Shown: positions 21,307 to 32,802 of the stretch, in pieces
How positions within the stretch are numbered: the first letter of the stretch is position 1
Layout: the number at the start of each line of letters is the position of its first letter
Origin: Ophiothrix spiculata
Lineage: Eukaryota; Echinodermata; Ophiuroidea; Amphilepidida; Ophiotrichidae
Assembly (NCBI GenBank): GCA_000969725.1
Contig: JXSR01S065179.1
Direction: 5' to 3' (one strand)
DNA: 46,234 nt
Made by a program: the position numbers and the translations under genes
Notes under the pieces: generated by a model
What the model was told of the DNA's origin: nothing
Databases searched by the model: none
Seen by the model: only the letters and a program-made list of their open reading frames with translations

Positions 21307-21539
21307 CTACGTTTCAAGTAGCGTGTATTGCGACTTGCTCTGATCATAGTACGCCAATTTTCCCGCTAATCCGTTGTGAAGACTCTCGAAGTGAGGCAGA
21401 CGGAACCGTAAAATGCTGGAGGTACAATAACTCAACCTCCACGAGCGACAATCCAAGATGGCTGCCGTCCCATTGGATTTACACGGTGGTGAAATCAAAA
21501 TGGCGGAGAGTACCGGTTCCCCCTTTTTAAATTCCTTGA
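21307..21539. mobile_element. AAGGAATTTTAAAAAGGG-ended element, truncated copy
   Basis: The inverted equivalent of part of 30275-30589: it shares GCGACTTGCTCTGATC, CAAGATGGCTGCCGTCCCAT and the end TTTTTAAATTCCTTGAT. Its other end is missing at the junction with the previous element. Confidence 0.65.
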
Positions 21540-21900
21540 TTAATAATCAGTTTTAAATCAAAAATCAACTTGGCCAAATCCAACTTGTGTCAGTTTTGTT
21601 GACCATACATCATTATGTCCTCAGTTGCATGGTAACTCAAGTTTGATGTCATTTTCGAGAATCAAGTGCAATTATACAACTCATATGGTACTAAAGATGA
21701 TTTCATTTCAAAGTGATTTCAAGGATTTGTTATTTGGCCTGTGGTGAGATTATGCTGAGATGGACCAATAGATTGATTCCAGCATATGAGAGGAGGGAAA
21801 CGTTGTTAGGATGTTTCAAAAAAACATCTCAAGACATTGATGGGTCTATACCCTAGTATCTAATTCTGCAAACACTACGCTATCGGGTGACTTCATATCT

Positions 21901-22163
21901 CGTCATGTGAGTGCAAGAAAGTTGTATCTGCAATGGCTGCCCTAAGTTATTTTTATTTTATTCTTTGTCACAAGAATGTGAAAAATCCATCAAAATTCCT
22001 GTCTTATATCAGTGGTTCTTGAAATGGTTCTTCAGGTGACACCGTCACCTGAAGAACCATTTCAAGAACCACTGACCCAAGACTGGAGATTATAAAGTGT
22101 GCAATCCAAATTTATGACAAATGGCAGCTATTGCAGATACGACTTTCTTGCACTCACATGATG
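21901..22163. mobile_element. Foldback MITE, CGTCATGTGAG family, copy 4
   Basis: The most regular copy. The inner arms CAGTGGTTCTTGAAATGGTT are perfectly inverted around GGTGACACCGTCACC. The target duplication ATCT is at 21897-21900 and 22164-22167. Confidence 0.88.
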
Positions 22164-22315
22164 ATCTGAACTGTCTGAAGAAAACATGGCTGTTAGTGTT
22201 TTGGTGACTCAAGATTTTAATTCAATTATTTCATCACTTCTATTCCTACTGAATGAATAAAAATCGCAATGTGTTCATAATTTGAATAACTAATGTGCAT
22301 TATTTCTTTGTTTAG

Positions 22316-22388
22316 GAATGTGGAGCCACCCATCTGGTATGACACGGCCGTCAAACTCTTTGAAGTACAGAGGATAAAAGACAGCTAA
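22316..22388 (+). CDS. HID1: HID1 proximal terminal exon with stop
   Basis: The exon encodes (R)NVEPPIWYDTAVKLFEVQRI followed by KDS and stop TAA at 22386-22388. The acceptor is TTCTTTGTTTAG (ends 22315). It corresponds to the vertebrate ending (RNVDPP-WYDTDVKLFEIQRV), but the Asp of the conserved YDTDV is Ala here and three extra residues are added. An AATAAA follows 180 nt later. A second, different terminal exon exists at 32739-32802. Confidence 0.94.
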
Positions 22389-22568
22389 TCATGTTTCTTT
22401 ATATTTAGTTAAAAAAACTGCCATTGGACAAATATCTTGAACAAAAACAATACAGCGTTCAATAGCTTTAAATGCGACTTCATAGTGACATTAATGAAAA
22501 CCTTTGTATGATGCTTTCAAAGTCAAAATCATTTTCATAAGAAAATGGGAAATGCTAAAAACTATGAG

Positions 22569-22574
22569 AAATAA
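22569..22574 (+). promoter_or_regulatory. Candidate poly(A) signal for proximal HID1 3' end
   Basis: AATAAA occurs 180 nt after the proximal stop codon. In AT-rich sequence such hexamers are common by chance, so only its position supports this. Transcript 3' ends would decide. Confidence 0.4.
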
Positions 22575-22875
22575 AAAAATGCTGTAAGATTTGGATTTTT
22601 GCTCAATGCTTGAGGGAATCTGGGTCAAACTTTTTCTCTCATCTCACAGCTTGTTTCCTTCAAAGGGGTGGAGATAATCACATGAATGCTACATGGAGAT
22701 GTGCTGCTCCAATTGGTTATGTTTTTCAGGAACTTAGATATGAGTCCCATTTTGTCAAAAGATCCCCTTTAGATAAGGGTCCCAATTTCAAAATTGAGAA
22801 ACAGGGCAAAATCTGTCATTTTTGATATAAACCCCTTAGGAATGGTACAAACTTTTTGAATTTCCCTGTTGTTAA

Positions 22876-23186
22876 AAGAGCTTAGTCTGAATTTTCAAAA
22901 TTTAGTTTTCAATGCCATATAAAAGATGACCACTAAAGAGGTCTGAGTTTCAAATTTCAGCTGAATCGGTCAAACCGTTATGAATCGTTATCAAAGCTGC
23001 CTATACGTTACTGCGTAAAATTAATTATAGTTACCATAATTAGACACATTTTCACACATATCTCCAAAGCGGAACATAACTCAGCCGTGAAATTACACAT
23101 GAGTTATGAGAAAAATATGAGCAATATTTTGGTACCAAAATCTCAAAAAGTTTGAAAAAAAGTTGAAGCAATCGGACTATGCTCCT
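22876..23186. mobile_element. TTAA-duplicating MITE, AGGAGC family, copy 1
   Basis: TTAA lies at 22872-22875 and 23187-23190. The right end is GGACTATGCTCCT. It is collinear, inverted, with 36744-37056 (shared GAGATTTTGGTATCAAAAT and CACGGCTGAGTTATGTTCCG words). Confidence 0.78.
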
Positions 23187-23190
23187 TTAA

Positions 23191-24411
23191 CCCGGAAGTA
23201 TTAGTAGAAATGGGTAGGGGATTCAGGCTGAGCAACACAACGGCATTTATTCATAATTCAAGTTCCTCCCCTGGCCCTGGTCTATACAGTACATTTTGGC
23301 TTCCTTGTTAATCTTCGTTGCGTAGTCACTATGGAGTCATCAGAGCAATATTACTGTTTTTAAGCTATGACTGCATCTTGTATTGTCCAAGATATTATTA
23401 GTTCAATAATATAATGTACCACCTTTTGCAATTTGACTTTTATTTAGATTTTAATTTATTTTAAAGCTTTGGCTCAATTGCAAACATTTGGTTCATGAAT
23501 TACAGGATTTCTAGTTATATAGGTAATTGGTATTGTTTTAGTTGAGTTGAATTAGATCAAAATATAGTGTAACATGTCACAGGAAATCAGTTTTTCAACA
23601 ACTGCATTCAAAAGTATAGACCATTTCCCATAGTGCCATAGTGCAACACATTAGCCATCCCCCCCAAAAAAAAAAAGTTTAGTTGTGCTCAATTGACTGA
23701 TCCGAAATTTGAAAATCCAGAAAAGGTGTTTTATTCATATTTACTGCGCAAGAAAATTCCTACTCTGTTTTTAAGAATTCCTGATAATTTTTTTGCACTT
23801 CAAGCAATATTCACATTCTGAAATATGGAAAATAAATGTTGTTTTGCCAGTTTATGTTACCGTGAGTAAAAGTTGTTTGTAATAAATGGAGATTTGTTTT
23901 CATATCATAATGAAATTGTATCTAACATCTTGAACCATATGTATGGTCATATTTGCAGTACAATTTCAAAAATAGAAATAAAAAGTTTTTTTCAGAAGTG
24001 ACCATCCTTTTGGACAAACTGGAGTACAACCAAACTTTTTTTTTTGCCTTGCTATTATTTTGACATCCAAATAAAAAAAATACTATTTTTGAATTTGAAA
24101 AAGATTCCAAAGTTTTGTTAAAGCTTTTTACAGGGTAGGTCGCACAAAGTGGAATACAAGTAAGATGATCAAGGTGATGTATAGGGTAGAGTGTGTAGAA
24201 GTAATCAATATCCATATTGATTCCAATAATTGATATCCATATGGATTCAGATATTGAACATTCCAATCTAAGCTTATAGTATATATCTTTAGAGCTGAAA
24301 TGTTTTCAATGTATCAATTTGACTATTACTCTAGAGTTACGTAGCAATATTTGTTTTGCTTTGGTTTTTATAGGATAGATGTATTGTAAGTGGCAGAGAT
24401 GACTATATCTT
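23191..24411. other. Sequence without recognised feature
   Basis: Lies between the two HID1 terminal exons. AT-rich, with several AATAAA words (for example near 23830 and 23880) but no coding similarity. Confidence 0.45.
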
Positions 24412-24517
24412 GGGCAATGTAACAAATATCCATCCAGGGTGCAGGACCACATTGCATGTGAATGTGACTCCCAACCTGTAATGTTGTTTACACTGTCCAG
24501 GAAATTTTTGTTTGACT
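24412..24517. repeat. 'CAGGGCCCCATTG' repeat, divergent copy
   Basis: Contains GGGTGCAGGACCACATTGCA and TTACACTGTCCAGGAAATTT, the decayed form of the family core. Confidence 0.5.
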
Positions 24518-24736
24518 GTGCCCATGCCTAATACAGGTTCAATTAGTATGCTCCTGCCGTATACTGACATTGTTGTCTTTGGCCGTGCTAGCGTGCATAA
24601 GGGCTCAGTCACAACCGTATAGAGCCCAAATGTACAAGTAACGTACACTATTTTAGTAATCGATGTACAAGTATGTCAATGATGGAAACTGTGTACATTA
24701 TTTATACATTTGAGTTCTATAAAGCAAGCTCTATAA

Positions 24737-25042
24737 GGCCAAAGAAAAAAAGAACCCTGTCTCAGCTTCCCGCGCGCATAGGGTTAATAGTGTGAATTTT
24801 ACCGCATTTCTTTTTTTTTTTTAGGTTTTCAGTAGATTTTTTGCTTTACAATTTTATTCTTACATCGAGAGTTAAAAAAAGGGGAAAAATTTGAGGCCGA
24901 AAAAAATAAAATAGTGACCTAAAAACGTAATAAAAAAAAATTTCCGCGTCCGCATAGCCTTTTTGACTAAAAAAAAAAAAAGCGTAGCGCTTAGGGTTTT
25001 GGGCCTAAAGAAGCTGAGACAGAGTTCTTTTTTTTTTTGGCC
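24737..25042. mobile_element. GGCC-ended MITE, AACTCTGTCTCAGC type, copy 1
   Basis: GGCCAAAGAAAAAAAGAACC is inverted at the right, with the inner block CTGTCTCAGCTTCCCGCGCG. TAA is at 24734-24736 and 25043-25045. Copies 2 and 3 are at 35294-35673 and 40519-40779. Confidence 0.82.
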
Positions 25043-25045
25043 TAA

Positions 25046-26077
25046 AGCAATGTGTGACTGAGTCTTATAATTTAGTGTCAAGCAATATTGAACCATCTGT
25101 GATGGATACTGAGTTATAGAAGATATGGAAGACTGAAAACCTGTGGTAACTTGAAACCAAATTTCTCCCTTTGAGCAAGAGACTAATACTTCCCTCCAAA
25201 AACTTAGTAGGTATACATTGTAAGGTGGACAAAGGACAAACTGCTTAACATGATTTCCAAATATCCCATACTTCTTTACAATTATAAGTTAACAAATGCG
25301 CATTGCTGGGCCAAGCTTGTGAATTGGACAGCAGTCAAAATCTATCGCAAGTGCCTTAATTTTGTCACATTTTATTAGCATAATGGAATGCAAATTTATT
25401 GTATAATCTAAGTAATTCATATACGACAGAATTTTTTTTGCATCTATTGAAGAGTAATTAGGCTTTTACATGGCCATCAAAATTCAAAAACTCATCTAAA
25501 CTAAATAAATCATCATCCAACAAAAACAATATAACATTCATATTCACTAAATGCCTGGCATGCAAACCAAAATGCAACAAGCAGAGTGCATTGCGGATTT
25601 TGAATTCACCGTACTTTTTAATTGGCAAGATGACAGGTGGGATGTATGAATTGTTAATAAAAGAATGAAAACTATATTTATCTGCTCAAAGGTGAAAGGT
25701 GGCAGCTCACGTGATTGAACTAATTACCATAACTCCCAAGTTACCCAGTCACACCCTACATGTTTAGTAACCAGTCCAGTAAGTGAATTAGACTTCTTTC
25801 ATTTGGATTTTTAGAACTAGTTTTAAAAAAATTATTTCTAATAAAGGTCACACAATTTATTCCTTTTTATATTTGAAATTACCAATATTTTCTCAGTTAA
25901 ACACAGGATAGTATCACATGTAGAGAAGAATGTTTTGTATTCTATTAGAATATCATTTTGCCTTTATTTATACGTAGTTACTTTAATATATTTTGTATAT
26001 TTCTGCAAGTGTACATCATTACTTTGTTGATACTGTCTTCCAGTATTGAAGCAATTTTTTAGTGTGAAACTATAATA
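25046..26077. other. Sequence without recognised feature
   Basis: AT-rich, with no repeat structure or coding block that I can support. Confidence 0.45.
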
Positions 26078-26199
26078 GGTCAAACAAAAATTTATTGGAC
26101 AATGTAAACAAAACTCAATGGTTTGGGTTTCATTTACAAACAATGGGGCCCAGCAATCTGAATTTCTGTTTAAACTGTTCAATAAATTAATGCTTGGCC
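26078..26199. repeat. 'GGGCCC' repeat with both ends, inverted copy
   Basis: Starts GGTCAAACAAAAATTTATTGG and ends AATTAATGCTTGGCC. The core is ACAATGGGGCCC, the inverse of the other copies. The ends suggest the family is a very short GGCC-ended MITE. Confidence 0.6.
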
Positions 26200-26218
26200 T
26201 ATAGTGCATTAGTTGAGT

Positions 26219-26431
26219 ACTGTAAACGGGAATATTTTTGTGAGCAGAATTTTTCGCGAAACCAGACAATCACGACATTTTCGATCGTGTTAAATTAGCA
26301 TTTTAAAGCTTTATTACATAGACCTTACACATAAAATGGATGTATTCACAAGGTGTTACATTCGCGGTTAGATGTTGATTCGCTGAATTCGCGAAAATTA
26401 AACCCTTGCGAAAATAACCCCGTTTACAGTA
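26219..26431. mobile_element. TACTGTAAACGGG-ended MITE, copy 2
   Basis: Ends ACTGTAAACGGGAATATTTT and CCCCGTTTACAGTA. Collinear with 10220-10414, including TTACATAGACCTTACACATAA. Confidence 0.8.
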
Positions 26432-26479
26432 TGTTATGTTTCATTGGCTCACAGAGTAGTTTGTTTTGTCCCAAGGAGT

Positions 26480-26611
26480 GGGGTATTATATCAATGGTAA
26501 TTGAGAGCAACAAGGCCGTATTTGTACAGGCAACAAAGAGCCAGAAGACTGTATTTGCACATGCAACAAAGTTGCAAATACGTCCTTGTGGCTTTCAACC
26601 CTCGATATTAT
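26480..26611. mobile_element. Short relative of the 34-bp minisatellite element
   Basis: Contains two to three units of the type GCAACAAAGAGCCAGAAGAC-GTATTTGCACATGCAAC and ends CTTGTGGCTTTCAACCCTCG, matching the ends of 34746-35132. It appears to be the unexpanded form. Confidence 0.65.
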
Positions 26612-26672
26612 GTTATTGGCTTGTTATATTAATAGTATTTAATAAGAAGCCAATAAAATAATATGCGAGTGA

Positions 26673-26949
26673 GGCCTAAAAAACTTGTTGACTTGCCCTT
26701 TGCAACCGACCCAAACTTTTGCCTTTCTCAACAGTGCATTTGGTAAAAATATCATGATATTTGTTTTTAATTTACAACTATATTCACAGAATGCTAAATA
26801 TTTCATTGTAACAACCATAAATCTTGAATAATTTAAGCACAAAACTATTTTTTTCCCCAGTTTATTGGTGTTCATTTTCAAGTAAAAAAAAGATCCGACC
26901 GACCATCAATTTCGTCATTTAAGGGCAAGTCAACAACTTTTTTTAGGCC
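26673..26949. mobile_element. GGCC-ended MITE, GTTGACTTGCCC type, TGA duplication
   Basis: GGCCTAAAAAACTTGTTGAC is inverted at the right with GGGCAAGTCAACAAC. TGA is at 26670-26672 and 26950-26952. Confidence 0.8.
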
Positions 26950-26952
26950 TGA

Positions 26953-27964
26953 TAGAGTGCCCTGCTCCTGATTATGTTTTAGTGAAGTATTAGAATAGAC
27001 AAATTTGTAAATCAGTATTTAACAGTAACAATGACAAATGTGAAATTAGCTTAATTGAGAAATATTTTAACTACAATTTACTTAGTTGAATGAATTTACA
27101 AAAACTAGCCATTGAGCTTAATATTTACCTTGATAAATATAGCAAATATTTATTGTAATGCAGAGGTACATCGAATATTGTGTGCAAATTAAGTGGTTTT
27201 GCAGGACGTTTCACTAGACAAGAAAAATTATTGGCTACCTGATAGATACCCATAATTTGTAATACATATATACTTGATTTGCCAGTATAGATCATCTTTG
27301 GCAGATCACCGTGTTTCATGGCACGTTGATTTAGATAGTTGCATGTATATGTTAAGGATCAGCAGATTTTCCCTTAATTTGCACACTGATTGAATACTAA
27401 GTTAATCCCTATTTTCTGCAACCTTCTAAGAGCAGTTATGATTGGTTGCTGATAAGAAGTTAAAACTTTTACAGCCAATCACATTATAAAGCGTCACTTT
27501 TATTTTTCTCAGCTCAATTTTGGTACAGATGCTGTGATTGGTTAAATAAATAGTACAAAATTGATTTTGACCAATAAAGAAGTAGTTCTCAGGGGTTAGC
27601 TTAGTAAAAGCCTTTGACACAATGGATCACTCATTTTATGTCATCCATATACTTTTAGTGCAATGTTATACAATGAGAATATAATTTGGAATAATATATA
27701 TATATGATATTGATGATAATAATAACAGGCTTGCCTGGTTTTGTACATAATATTATAAAGACTTATAGTTTATTTTAGAGGTAGATGGGATGCGCTGTAA
27801 ATAACATTTTTTTGTTTGAATTGTTTTATTAATGGAAAGTTAGTCTCTTACTCCCAGTGACCCTATGTGATATAGTTTGCATGCTGATATTATGTAGACT
27901 TGTAGATTATTCAATCATGTGCTTTTTATGTTCATGTAGTTAAAACAGGAGTATAATATGTGTC
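26953..27964. other. Sequence without recognised feature
   Basis: AT-rich. CCAAT-like words occur near 27430-27570 (GATTGGTTGCTG, CAGCCAATCAC, GTGATTGGTTAAA, GACCAATAAAG) but no transcript evidence supports a promoter. Confidence 0.4.
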
Positions 27965-28105
27965 CCGCCGCGGCAAAAGGGTGCAGTTGTCGGCTCCTAC
28001 ATGTTGCTCAGTGTAGCATATCTGATGCATACAAATAGCATACATCAGATATGCTACAAGGAGCAACATGTACGAGCCGACAACTGCACCCTTTTGCTGC
28101 GGCGG
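27965..28105. repeat. Hairpin element with about 65-bp arms
   Basis: CCGCCGCGGCAAAAGGGTGC is inverted at the right end (GCACCCTTTTGCTGCGGCGG). Most of the left arm, including GTTGTCGGCTC and AGCATATCTGATG, pairs with the right one around a short AT loop. A tRNA-like SINE follows 43 bp later. Confidence 0.85.
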
Positions 28106-28147
28106 TCCACATATGTCATGTCACATCTAAAGGTACAACACTGCAGC

Positions 28148-28320
28148 GCGTGTGGCATAGCGGAACAGTACAGGACTCATAATTGAAGGTTTTGAGTTCG
28201 AGCCCCGCTAGCACCAACATGTTGTGAACCTGGGCAAATCAGTTTATCACACTTGTTGACCTGCATGAGTGCATTGGGGAGCTGTTTAGGGGGGAGGAAT
28301 ATCACAATTTAAGTGCTGAT
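28148..28320 (+). mobile_element. tRNA-derived SINE (different head)
   Basis: The tRNA-like head has an A-box (GTGGCATAGCGGAACAG), an anticodon-like CTCATAA loop and a B-box (GAGTTCGAGCCCC). A tail containing AACCTGGGCAAATCAGTTTA follows. The GGGCAA...TTTA word resembles the central domain of Deu/V-type SINEs, which is a weak similarity judged by eye. Stem pairing is imperfect, so a functional tRNA is unlikely. Confidence 0.65.
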
Positions 28321-30274
28321 AGGTCTGCGCCTTTGGTCATTGGTTGCAAGTGGCATAGTATAAGGTGAAGTTGTTCTGATGATTCCCTTAATTGTCACAG
28401 CGTAATATTAATGATCACCACCAAGGCACAATACAAATGCCAGAATTATTGTGTGGCAGTTGACAAAATACATACTTTAAAATCTCAATATAGTGCCCCT
28501 TTTCCCAGTTGCCATTTTGTGCCATATTTTTTATATGGTTTATAAGATATGAAATTGATTGCCTGTGTCTGATATATAACGAATATAACTTTCATTTTAA
28601 CATCTGATTAGTGATGTAGACCTGTTGGTATGGTGGTAAGGAACATGTTTATGAGCAAAACATGAGGTGCACTATATCGAGATTTTAAAGTATTTCTGTA
28701 TTATTTGAAAAAATTTGATTAGGATTCAAAATGAGACATAATTTTGAAAATTGACCATTCAATTTTGAAGTTGTGATGAAAAGGACACACAATTTTCCAA
28801 ACATGCTTAGCCAGAATGTTGTGCCTTTTTGATGTGTCATCTCACATATATGCATGTGTCAGTTTGTGAAGAGTGATGACAACTGTAGTTCAGTCAAAAT
28901 GTTTTTCAAGTTGTTTCTAATAACTTTGGAAAGATTGCTATTAGTGTAGTCGATTTTACTATAATAAGCAAAACATGTTGTCGTAGGAGCTTTTTTTTAA
29001 TTTGAAATTGGAGCTACTTTTCCTATACCTATTTTGCTGTGTATGGTGTTATTTTTGTGTGCGATTTATTTGTGTGAATTTCACGAATGGGTATTCTTAA
29101 AACCAATGCCGCCTACATGTACCCTTCCGTCTACAATTGTGTCAACCCTTATCCTATCAAATAATAGACTTTTTCAAAATCCTTTCGGAAATCTCCGGAA
29201 CATTGATCACATTGCCATTTTTTCAACCAATCATGTACAAGCTCATTAGTATGCACGATTTTGTCAACAAAATTTTCCGAAAATTCTCTCGCATTTCAGT
29301 GCAATGAAAGTGAAAAATAAAGAGAACCAGACCCAAACATTATTAGATACACTAATTCTGAACAACTTTTGGCTGATGATACCTGATACCATAAGCTCAC
29401 CGACACAAAGAGTTAAATTTCCATTTGAAATCTGTTGATTAAGCTTAAGATTTCAAGTCACATCAGGGCGATCACACTGAAAGTGACTCTTTAGTGCTAG
29501 CGCTAATTACAAGTTCGAATTCGTACATAACCAGTTAACGCGAACACGAACTTAACATATTGGTTATTGTGTTGAAGAGTCGGTTTTTCTGTCGGCAATT
29601 GCCGGAAAGTGTGAAATCAGCTTCGGAAACTCGTGTTTTGAAAAGGTCTATTGAATGCTGTTACAGCATCAATACTCTTTCCCATTACCAATGTCACTCC
29701 TGGTTAAAGCTGTCCATTCAAACATGTGACATCAGATATTATTTTTTTAAAGATATTGAAAAAATACTGTTGAGAACTTGGTCTTTTTGAGTGAGCCTCT
29801 CCAAGGGATAAAAGTATCAGGGAATGTCATGGGAGGGAACTTGTTTGGACATACAGCCGTATGCTGGCTTTTCCTTCACATATTTTAGCACTGCTTCATG
29901 CCCTCATCCAAACAATGTGTTGACCTAATAAACAGTGCTCACTCTAAAATTCTGATATCATATTTTGCTTCCAGGGAAGGTGTTTACTAAGATGTGTCTT
30001 ATTTGCTGAGTAGATCCTCAACATTTGTTATAAATTAAGGACAGTAATAATTTGCCACTTCTCAGCTGAATTAAAAGAATAACAAAAAAATGAAAAATCA
30101 GCACTATACCGGAATTTTAAGAGTATTTCTTCAACAAATTCTTGCCATAGCAGACCTAATAGAAAATAGAACATAATAATATTGTATCATCTTGTAGTCA
30201 GAAACAATTATAGATGAAACTTGCACACAAAAGGTTTGTATTTTGAGATATACTTAATTGAGGTGCATTCACAC
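28321..30274. other. Sequence without recognised feature
   Basis: About 1.9 kb of AT-rich intron of the distal HID1 isoform. Short open frames (29034, 29560) show no similarity I recognise. Confidence 0.4.
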
Positions 30275-30589
30275 CAAGGAATTTTAAAAAGGGAATCAGT
30301 ACTCGCCTCCATATTGATTTCACCACCGTATAAATCCTATGGGACGGCAGCCATCTTTGATTGTCGTTTATGGAGGGATCAGAGCAAGTTGCAATGCACG
30401 TTATTTGAAACGCAGACATGGTTTGCGCGTGAAACAAAATGCACATGTTTTATATGCATCAAGTGAAGATTTACGCGATCTGCCTGGATATTGGGCTGAA
30501 CTCTGAATATATCTGGAAGAACAATAACTCTGGTCTCTGAGCGACACAAGATGGCGGCGTATCCCGATTCCCCTATAAAAATTCCTTGA
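30275..30589. mobile_element. AAGGAATTTTAAAAAGGG-ended element, full copy
   Basis: AAGGAATTTTAAAAAGGGAA is inverted at the right (TTCCCCTATAAAAATTCCTT). Contains GGGACGGCAGCCATCTTTGA and, inverted, CAAGATGGCGGCGT. Overlapping open frames on both strands are by-products. Confidence 0.72.
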
Positions 30590-31040
30590 TTCAGACCCAT
30601 GAATATTCATTGCTCCACATCTTCAGACACATAGTGTACAATGTGCTTTTTGTCATAAAAAATTGGTCAAGTGTGATTTTAGTAAAACTGTCAACTTTTG
30701 TATTGACTGTGTATTGGTTGACGTCAAAGTGATGGATAGTGACTATACTCGGCATGCTTCATTGACCGTAGTTATGTAGAACGTTTGTCAAAAAGTTTGA
30801 GATTAGAGAGCATATTTTCAATGCATGTAATACCTCATTTTTAGCAAATTTTGTGAAAAACAGAGTATATTATGCTGTGCATATCGATATTATTCTGTGA
30901 ATTATGGATTTTGTTGGTGATTACCAGTTGTGATGTTGTATCTCTGTGTATGTATGAATGAATGAATAAATCCAGATCCTCATATTCATAGATCTTGTGG
31001 CCATGTCTATTTTGTCATAGTATGTAGTTGTAGTCAGTTA

Positions 31041-31461
31041 GGTCTATATGCGCAAAACAGGATTAAAGTTAGTCCTGGACTAAATGAAATTAAAAATTGT
31101 GAAAAATAACACATTTCGTGAAAAATTTAGTGATAATTCATGTTGTTGTTTAAAGATTTTAACTGAACCTTCCATTATTTGATTCATTTGTCTGTTTTAG
31201 AACATTCTAATTATTTTTAGATCAAAAAATGGTTTAGTCTGGGACTAACTTAGTTAATCCTGGACTAAACCAATTTTTATTCGTTTTGAGAAAAATGCAA
31301 ATGTTCCCAAAACAGGCAAATTGTCATATTATAGAAAATTCAGCATAGATATTTAAGCAAGGACATAAATTATTAAAGATTCCAAAAGGATGTTTTATTT
31401 TTCAAGGAATTAATTTCACTTAGACCGGGACTAACTTAATTCCTGTTTGTGCATATGGACC
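31041..31461. mobile_element. TIR element, GGTCTATATGCGCAAAACAG ends, TTA duplication
   Basis: The right end CCTGTTTGTGCATATGGACC is the inverse. Inner repeats TTAGTCC(T/G)GGACTAA occur several times. TTA is at 31038-31040 and 31462-31464. Confidence 0.75.
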
Positions 31462-31489
31462 TTAGTGTTTGGGTTAAGTCAGTGTAGAA

Positions 31490-31743
31490 TTGAGGACCCT
31501 AGAACTAGAAGGGGGTTAAGTCACATTGAGTACAAACTGAGAAAACGGCACAAACATAAAATCATTTGTGTAGTCTTGAATGGTATTGCTGTATTTCGCA
31601 GTGACTTTTACGCATGTTCTGATCATCAAATTACTACAAAACTTTTACAGAATGTAGAAATGAGAATTCTGTAGCAGGAAATTGACAAAACTCAATTTTC
31701 AAGATTTTGTGACTTAACCCCCTTTTAGTTCTAGGGTCCTCAA
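31490..31743. mobile_element. TIR element, TTGAGGACCCTAGAACTA ends
   Basis: About 36 bp at the left (including GAAGGGGGTTAAGTCACA) is inverted at the right with one or two mismatches. The open frame across it is not conserved. Confidence 0.8.
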
Positions 31744-31962
31744 CTATTCATAACCTCATTATCACCGTGTAACTGGATTATAGAATGTTTTCAGGTTGAA
31801 AGTTTTCAAAGAAATGCGCAGAATTTTTTTTTATGTTCAGGCTAAAGTGGCAAATATGCATTTCACACCATAGTTTCAAATGTATTGAGTGCAATTCTGC
31901 TTTGATTTTATAGATAATTTTAAAATATGGATTTGTGTCAAAAAATTATGAAAGTCAGATGA

Positions 31963-32428
31963 GGCCAAATAAAAAAACAAGTTTGTTTCTGGTAACACGC
32001 GCGCGTTTCTGTTAAGTTACATATTTCCCACATTTTTTTTTTTTTCGCATAAAAAAAAAAAAATTTTAAAAACCCCACCAAATTCTGTAAAAAGCTTACT
32101 GGAGACTTGCGTAAAAACAAACGAACACCAATTCAGGTACTCTCAGCCTATCAATTAGTCGGCAATTAATTGTTCATATGTCTGGAGATACAGGAAAATA
32201 CTCATATTTAGGTAAGATTACATGGATACTCAATACCTATTACAATAACAAAGGCTTCAGTTATATATATTAATAAATAATATAAAAAAACCAAGAGCAT
32301 TGTTTTAATGTGTTTTTCTTCCTGGGATTAATCCTGCATTTTTGGAAAAAAGAAAAGAAAAAGGAAAACCGCATATCGCATTACATTTTCGAAGCATGTT
32401 ACCAGAAACAAACTTGTTTTTTTTTGCC
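31963..32428. mobile_element. GGCC-ended MITE, AACAAGTTTGTTTCTGGTAAC type, copy 2
   Basis: Collinear with 7707-8130 at both ends (GTTACATATTTCCC, AGAAACAAACTTGTTTT), with a longer interior. TGA is at 31960-31962 and 32429-32431. It lies 308 bp upstream of the distal HID1 exon. Confidence 0.8.
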
Positions 32429-32738
32429 TGAACACCTGTCTACATATGGCTAAATAAATGTCTTGTGCGGAAATACTTTGTGGCGGCAGTGTAGGCTTGT
32501 ATATAATTTGCTAAAATAATAGCGAATGACTTGAAAAGCTTTTACAGATATATATAGTTTCAGACACATTTCTCAAACCAACCTTTTAACACAAATGTGG
32601 TGGTAGTTCATTTATGTGAAGAAAAGGGGTTTATACCATTGTCCAATTTTTCCAAATTTGGATTCCTTTTACATCGGTCAGTATATCTAATTATGCAACA
32701 TGTTTTCTTTTCTTCTTTCAATGCTTGCCTTGTGTCAG

Positions 32739-32802
32739 GAATCTGGACCCACCAATCTGGTATGACACGGACGTAAGACTTTTTGAAATACAGAGGGTGT
32801 AA
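32739..32802 (+). CDS. HID1: HID1 distal alternative terminal exon with stop
   Basis: After the acceptor CTTGTGTCAG (ends 32738) the frame reads (R)NLDPPIWYDTDVRLFEIQRV and TAA. It is the same length as, and nearer to, the vertebrate HID1 C-terminus than the proximal exon is. Against the proximal exon it shares 14 of 20 residues (five of six changes conservative) and 50 of 60 nucleotides. This indicates an old exon duplication kept under selection. The phase fits the donor at 18924, implying a 13.8-kb intron. The TAA stop is also the left target-site duplication of a MITE (32803-33311), which forms all of the proximal 3' UTR. A decaying relic is possible but no lesion is seen. Confidence 0.85.

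Noticed and set aside
27420..27610. Promoter suggested by several CCAAT boxes
   Set aside because: ATTGG/CCAAT words occur in both orientations, but no initiator, TATA box with spacing or downstream first exon could be supported.
28148..28220. Functional tRNA gene with CAT anticodon
   Set aside because: The boxes fit but the stems do not form a full cloverleaf. The downstream tail suits a SINE.
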